A stretch of 36,503 nucleotides of DNA from NCBI GenBank assembly GCA_013152545.1, contig JAADGF010000088.1, positions 1-36,503 of the forward strand, in the 5' to 3' direction. The translations under genes were made by a program, and so were the position numbers. A model generated the notes under the pieces. The model was not told the DNA's origin. It was given only the letters and a program-made list of their open reading frames with translations, and did no database searches. Below, one piece after another: positions 33,334 to 36,503 of the stretch. This stretch comes from Gammaproteobacteria bacterium. GTDB taxonomy: Bacteria > Pseudomonadota > Gammaproteobacteria > SZUA-152. Positions within the stretch are counted from its first letter, which is position 1; every line of letters starts with the position of its first letter.

Positions 33334-35445
33334 TTGATAAAGCCGGGTATGCCGCTGCCTCTTGGAGCGCATCCGCAAGATAACGGCATTAATTTTTCTC
33401 TGTTTAGCCGCCATGCGAGTAGTGTTAGTCTGCTGCTGTTCGATAGTTCCACAGATGCTATTCCGGCGCGGACCGCTGTGTTGGCTGTTAAACAAAATAA
33501 AACGGGGGATATCTGGCATATCTGGATCGAAGGATTGCGTTCGGGTTGCCTCTATTCCTGGCAAGTCGATGGCCCCGATGAACCGGATCTGGGACACCGT
33601 TTTAACCCACAAAAGATTCTGCTTGATCCATATGCCACTGCGCTGGCAGGCACCGAATGTTGGGATTTCGCGTGTCTCAGTGATGATGCTTCGGTAACCG
33701 CCGAGGGTAGTGCGCCCCTCACAAAAAGTGACGCAGGTGCGAAGGCAAAGTGTCTGCTACCAGAGGGGGACTTCGATTGGCAAGAGGATCAACCACTGAG
33801 GCACGCGTGGTCCGATACCGTCATCTACGAAACGCATGTGCGTGGCCTCACTGTGCACTCTTCCTCCGCTGTTCAGCATCCCGGTACATTTCTGGGGGTT
33901 GTGGAGAAAATTCCTTACTTCCAGGCGCTTGGTATAACTGCGATAGAGCTGTTGCCGGTGCAGGAGTTTTTTGAAAATGAACTGGTGCGGCGTAATCCTA
34001 CAAACGGTGAACAATTGCTTAACTACTGGGGTTACAGCACTGTGGCGTTTTTTGCACCTAAGGAACGATATGCCAGTTGTAAGCAACCCGGAAGTCAATT
34101 CAGCGAATTCAAAACCATGGTGCGCGAGTTGCACCGGGCCGGTATCGAGGTGTTCCTCGATATTGTTTTTAACCACACCGCCGAAGGTAACCACCTTGGA
34201 CCGACACTTAATTTCAAAGGCCTGGATAACCGTATCTACTACCTGTTGGAGCAGAATCGGCATTATTACAAAAACTACTCCGGCACCGGAAATACGCTTA
34301 ACTGCAATCATCCGGTTGTACGGGACTATATTCTCGATTGCTTGCGTCATTGGGTGATCGAGATGCATGTGGATGGCTTTCGCTTTGATCTGGCTTCTGT
34401 GCTGGGCCGTGACCGTCAGGGTAATTTGCTCGCCAATCCGCCGTTGTTGGAGCGTATTGCTGAAGACCCTATTCTGCGCAACGTCAAGCTGATCGCCGAA
34501 GCCTGGGATGCTGCCGGTGCTTATCAGGTTGGCAGCTTTATGGGGCCACGTTGGTCTGAATGGAACGGCCGCTACCGGGACGATGTGCGTCGTTTCTGGC
34601 GTGGTGATAGCGGGATGAGCGGTGCACTGGCCAATCGTCTTTGCGGTAGTGCGGATATTTACCAACACAGTGGCAAAGCCCCCGTACACAGTATTAATTA
34701 TGTGACCTGCCACGATGGGTTTACCCTGAACGATCTGGTGAGTTATGCGCAGAAACATAATGACAACAATGGGGAAAACAACGCCGACGGTACCAACGAT
34801 AACTATAGCGCCAACTACGGTGTTGAAGGACCGAGCGATGATCCGGCAATCGATGCGCTAAGAGTGCAACAGATGAAAAATATGATCGCGACGCTGATGT
34901 TATCGCGCGGTGTGCCCATGCTGTTTGGCGGTGATGAGTTTCGGCGTACCCAGGCAGGTAATAATAACGCCTACTGCCAGGACAATGAGGTAAATTGGTA
35001 TGACTGGCGTTTATCGGAGAAAAATCATGAACTGGTTCGTTTTGTACACACCATGATTGATCTTCGGCGACGGTTTCCGGTGTTGCGCGCGGAATGCTTT
35101 TATACAGCGGGAGAAATCCAGTGGTTTGCCCCGGATCTCTCAGTGCCTGATTGGAACGGAGCAAGTGGTTTGCTTGGCTGTTTGATCAATGTCGATCAAG
35201 AGACAAGTGAGGTGCTTTGCCTGTTGTTTAATGCCACTGTTGAGCCAGTGACGTTTACCTTGCCTGCACAGCAAGCGGCAGGCGTGTGGCAACAACTGCT
35301 GGTCACGAGTCAGACTGCTACCGGGAATGATTATAATCCCGGTTATGCGTTATCGATTCAACACGCTGTCAATGATGCGGGCCGCTATGTGGTTGAAGCG
35401 CGCTCATTAGCGATTTTAGTCCGAGCTGACAATGGCAGTAAGTGA
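33334..35445 (+). CDS. glgX: Glycogen debranching enzyme / isoamylase, GlgX type
   Basis: This GH13 alpha-glucan debranching enzyme hydrolyses alpha-1,6 branches of glycogen. An N-terminal CBM48 module (PLGAHPQDNGINFSLFSRHA) precedes the barrel. Catalytic residues are D352 in DGFRFDL, E389 in LIAEAWDAAG and D461 in TCHDGFTLNDLVSY; the usual FNHTAEGN and GGDEFRRTQ GN-type segments are present. From TTG 33334 it has 703 residues. The real start is probably GTG 33275, with about 20 more residues, if a one-base defect in the leader is corrected. It has its own MerR-type promoter. A link from glycogen to phosphoketolase feeding is plausible but inferred. Confidence 0.92.
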   Translation: MIKPGMPLPLGAHPQDNGINFSLFSRHASSVSLLLFDSSTDAIPARTAVLAVKQNKTGDIWHIWIEGLRSGCLYSWQVDGPDEPDLGHRFNPQKILLDPYATALAGTECWDFACLSDDASVTAEGSAPLTKSDAGAKAKCLLPEGDFDWQEDQPLRHAWSDTVIYETHVRGLTVHSSSAVQHPGTFLGVVEKIPYFQALGITAIELLPVQEFFENELVRRNPTNGEQLLNYWGYSTVAFFAPKERYASCKQPGSQFSEFKTMVRELHRAGIEVFLDIVFNHTAEGNHLGPTLNFKGLDNRIYYLLEQNRHYYKNYSGTGNTLNCNHPVVRDYILDCLRHWVIEMHVDGFRFDLASVLGRDRQGNLLANPPLLERIAEDPILRNVKLIAEAWDAAGAYQVGSFMGPRWSEWNGRYRDDVRRFWRGDSGMSGALANRLCGSADIYQHSGKAPVHSINYVTCHDGFTLNDLVSYAQKHNDNNGENNADGTNDNYSANYGVEGPSDDPAIDALRVQQMKNMIATLMLSRGVPMLFGGDEFRRTQAGNNNAYCQDNEVNWYDWRLSEKNHELVRFVHTMIDLRRRFPVLRAECFYTAGEIQWFAPDLSVPDWNGASGLLGCLINVDQETSEVLCLLFNATVEPVTFTLPAQQAAGVWQQLLVTSQTATGNDYNPGYALSIQHAVNDAGRYVVEARSLAILVRADNGSK

Positions 35446-35622
35446 CTGCTACAACCACAGTATAAAAAGTAACAGGTGAGTCGCTATGTCCAGATTTGAC
35501 GGGGTTAACATTATTAATGGCGCCATCTGCAAAAATGCCCCGTTTTTCAATAGAAACAAAAATCCACGACTGATGTGTCGGGATGCATCTAATATGATTT
35601 GGCGAACGCGGAGGTGAGTGTT

Positions 35623-35817
35623 ATGGAATGGCTTGCACAAAACTGGTTATGGGTACTGATTGGTGTAGTATTCGTGGGCATGCACCTGTTTGGTCACGGA
35701 GGTCACGGCGGGGGTGGCAGTGGGCATGGCGGACATGATTCTTCAGATAAACTGCGTACAGACGACGCAGATCCGGACAACGCAAACCCGAAGAAGTCTT
35801 CCGGGCACAAACACTGA
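35623..35817 (+). CDS. Small His-rich single-helix membrane protein (DUF2933-like), 64 aa
   Basis: ATG 35623 follows GGAGGT. The product starts MEWLAQNWLWVLIGVVFVGM, one membrane helix, then a His/Gly-rich segment (HLFGHGGHGG, GHGGHDSS) and an acidic/basic tail ending GHKH. The His count suggests binding of Cu, Zn or Ni at the membrane. It is the counterpart of the N-terminal half of the YHS protein at 3559, but without a YHS domain, and like it is followed at once by a DUF5676 gene. The family label is tentative. Confidence 0.72.
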   Translation: MEWLAQNWLWVLIGVVFVGMHLFGHGGHGGGGSGHGGHDSSDKLRTDDADPDNANPKKSSGHKH

Positions 35818-35827
35818 CGGAGGCATT

Positions 35828-36109
35828 ATGCTTAATACAAAACTGGTTTCCTGGGCCTTGGGTCTGTGGGGTGCTGTCATGTTTACCACTTGCGTGCTGT
35901 ATGGCTTGGTGACGCCGCAGAGCCTGCACATGCATGAGTTTCTCGAGCAGGTGCTGCCTGCCTTCGAGTGGTTAACCTGGTGGGGCTTTCTGCTTGGGTT
36001 AGTAGAGAGTTTTCTCTACGGGGTCTACGCCGGACTGGTATTCTGCCCTCTCTACAACGGTCTCAACCGCCGGTTCAGCGACACGAGGTCTGACGGAAAT
36101 AAAGCTTGA
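35828..36109 (+). CDS. DUF5676-like small membrane protein, second copy, 93 aa
   Basis: ATG 35828 is 10 bp after the His-rich gene and has GGAGGC before it. Two hydrophobic segments flank PAFEWLTWWGFLLGLVES, matching PGFEWLSWKSFLLGLAES in the copy at 3867; CPLYNGLNRRF matches its VPIYNVF. The two copies are clearly homologous but diverged over the rest, so this is not a recent duplication. The stop codon TGA overlaps the -35 box of the next promoter (36106-36111), a tight arrangement. Function unknown. Confidence 0.8.
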   Translation: MLNTKLVSWALGLWGAVMFTTCVLYGLVTPQSLHMHEFLEQVLPAFEWLTWWGFLLGLVESFLYGVYAGLVFCPLYNGLNRRFSDTRSDGNKA

Positions 36110-36137
36110 CCTATGAGTAGCACCTAGGAGTTATGCT
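36106..36137 (+). promoter_or_regulatory. MerR-type promoter before the truncated ICMT gene (-35 TTGACC, 20-bp spacer, -10 TATGCT)
   Basis: TTGACC (36106-36111) overlaps the TGA stop of the DUF5676 gene, and TATGCT is at 36132-36137, a 20-bp spacer. The dyad CCTATGAG-TAG-CACCTAGG (36110-36128) matches the glgX copy at 14 of 19 positions. The start would be near 36144, about 87 nt before the ATG at 36231. Confidence 0.73.
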
Positions 36138-36230
36138 ATTAATTAACAAAATGTCCGTGAGGTTTAGCGTAACGATTAATCACCGGGTAGAGGTAATTAT
36201 TATAATTACCATGACAAGGAGAAAACGCCG

Positions 36231-36431
36231 ATGAAAGAAAATATTGCGCATTCCGGCGCCTGGGGTCTCGCTGTGATCATGATCGTCGTGGCGTCCTGGG
36301 TTTTTTACCGTTACTTCGCCCCTAAAACATGGCACGAGTGGGCGGGCGCGGGTGTCGTGCAAGCATTCATTATCGCGTTGTACGCCGAGATGTACGGGTT
36401 TCCGATTACTATTTACCCTATCGTTGCATAA
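36231..36431 (+). pseudogene. Truncated ICMT-like membrane methyltransferase, first 62 residues only
   Basis: ATG 36231 follows AAGGAG. The frame encodes two hydrophobic segments and EWAGAGVV...ALYAEMYGFPITIY, which aligns with ALFAEMYGFPLTIF in the complete gene at 12293. It then breaks into PIVA and a stop. The whole catalytic half (SAM-binding RHPQY region) is missing. The break near 36416 coincides with the start of unrelated AT-rich sequence, so I infer that a mobile element has inserted here and that the rest of the gene may lie beyond the window. Confidence 0.78.
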
Positions 36432-36503
36432 AATTTGACGAAATTTGATCATGCAGCTTGGTCGATTGCTTCCAAGAATTGCAACAACTCATTTCCTACT
36501 GCT
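36416..36503 (-). mobile_element. Probable left edge of an insertion sequence, continuing past the window
   Basis: From about 36416 (CCTATCGTTGCATAAAATTT) homology to ICMT stops. On the minus strand the only open frame entering from the right edge encodes VGNELLQFLEAIDQAA and stops at 36449, which would suit the C-terminus of a transposase reading toward the element's end. The CCTA start resembles the ends of the MITE at 26080. Only 55 bases of that frame are visible, so the identity is unproven. Confidence 0.4.

Noticed and set aside
33757-34758. 333-codon open frame on the minus strand
   Set aside because: It lies wholly inside glgX, whose product has all catalytic residues; the antisense product shows no family features.
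35530-35556. Terminator from AAAAATGCCCCGTTTTT after glgX
   Set aside because: The pairing is A-T only with no GC stem; too weak to claim.
1-36503. CRISPR arrays, tRNA or rRNA genes, integrase
   Set aside because: No regularly spaced repeats, cloverleaf-like sequences or recombinase motifs were seen.

Overview
The window is a gene-dense stretch of a Gram-negative, respiring bacterium, most likely a gammaproteobacterium. The evidence is two outer-membrane barrels with C-terminal Phe, LolA/LolD-like envelope genes, a near-perfect Fur box, a UbiB-type quinone-biosynthesis kinase, MtfA, a fatty-acid cis/trans isomerase and a cyclopropane-fatty-acid synthase. There is no rRNA, tRNA, CRISPR array or recognisable integrase. 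The content reads as an accessory island for metals, central carbon metabolism and the envelope, not as a core-genome segment.

Layout. (1) 1-4.1 kb: metal handling, with a Met-rich tail, a Cu+-type P1B ATPase carrying two YHS and two heavy-metal-binding motifs, a secreted protein, a membrane YHS protein and a DUF5676 protein. (2) 4.2-12.2 kb: glutamate dehydrogenase, a three-subunit 2-oxoacid:ferredoxin oxidoreductase, a GltD-like flavoprotein fused to a ferredoxin domain, malate dehydrogenase and citrate synthase. (3) 12.3-20.2 kb: an envelope/lipid block with an ICMT-like methyltransferase, a LolA-like protein, a LolD-like ATPase, a permease built of two fused FtsX/LolCE-like halves, an outer-membrane barrel, CFA synthase and a frameshifted SAM methyltransferase. 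(4) 20.3-25.6 kb, minus strand: a Fur-controlled porin, a MerR-family regulator, a 37-residue membrane peptide, an NDH-2/SQR-like flavoprotein and a frameshifted UbiB-like kinase. (5) 25.7-36.5 kb: acetate kinase split by a 180-bp MITE, phosphoketolase, a vestige resembling an FtsH N-terminus, Cti, MtfA (minus strand, frameshifted), GlgX, a second His-rich/DUF5676 pair and a truncated second ICMT copy.

The most interesting signal is regulatory. Four promoters share a -35 TTGAC(C/A), an over-long spacer of exactly 20 bp and a related dyad (best copy CCTATGTGCTGCACTTAGG). That is the layout of MerR-activated promoters. One copy lies in front of the MerR-family gene itself. The others precede the YHS/DUF5676/gdh/por block, glgX, and the truncated ICMT gene. 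This suggests one metal sensor wiring metal-binding membrane proteins to pyruvate/TCA metabolism, glycogen breakdown and lipid modification.

Cautions. Four genes (SAM methyltransferase, UbiB-like kinase, mtfA, the glgX start) carry a one-base defect that maps to a homopolymer run, and cfa appears to lack a normal start codon. Either the sequence has homopolymer errors or this part of the island is decaying. The acetate kinase interruption is different in kind: the inserted element has a clean 5-bp target duplication and is real mobile DNA.
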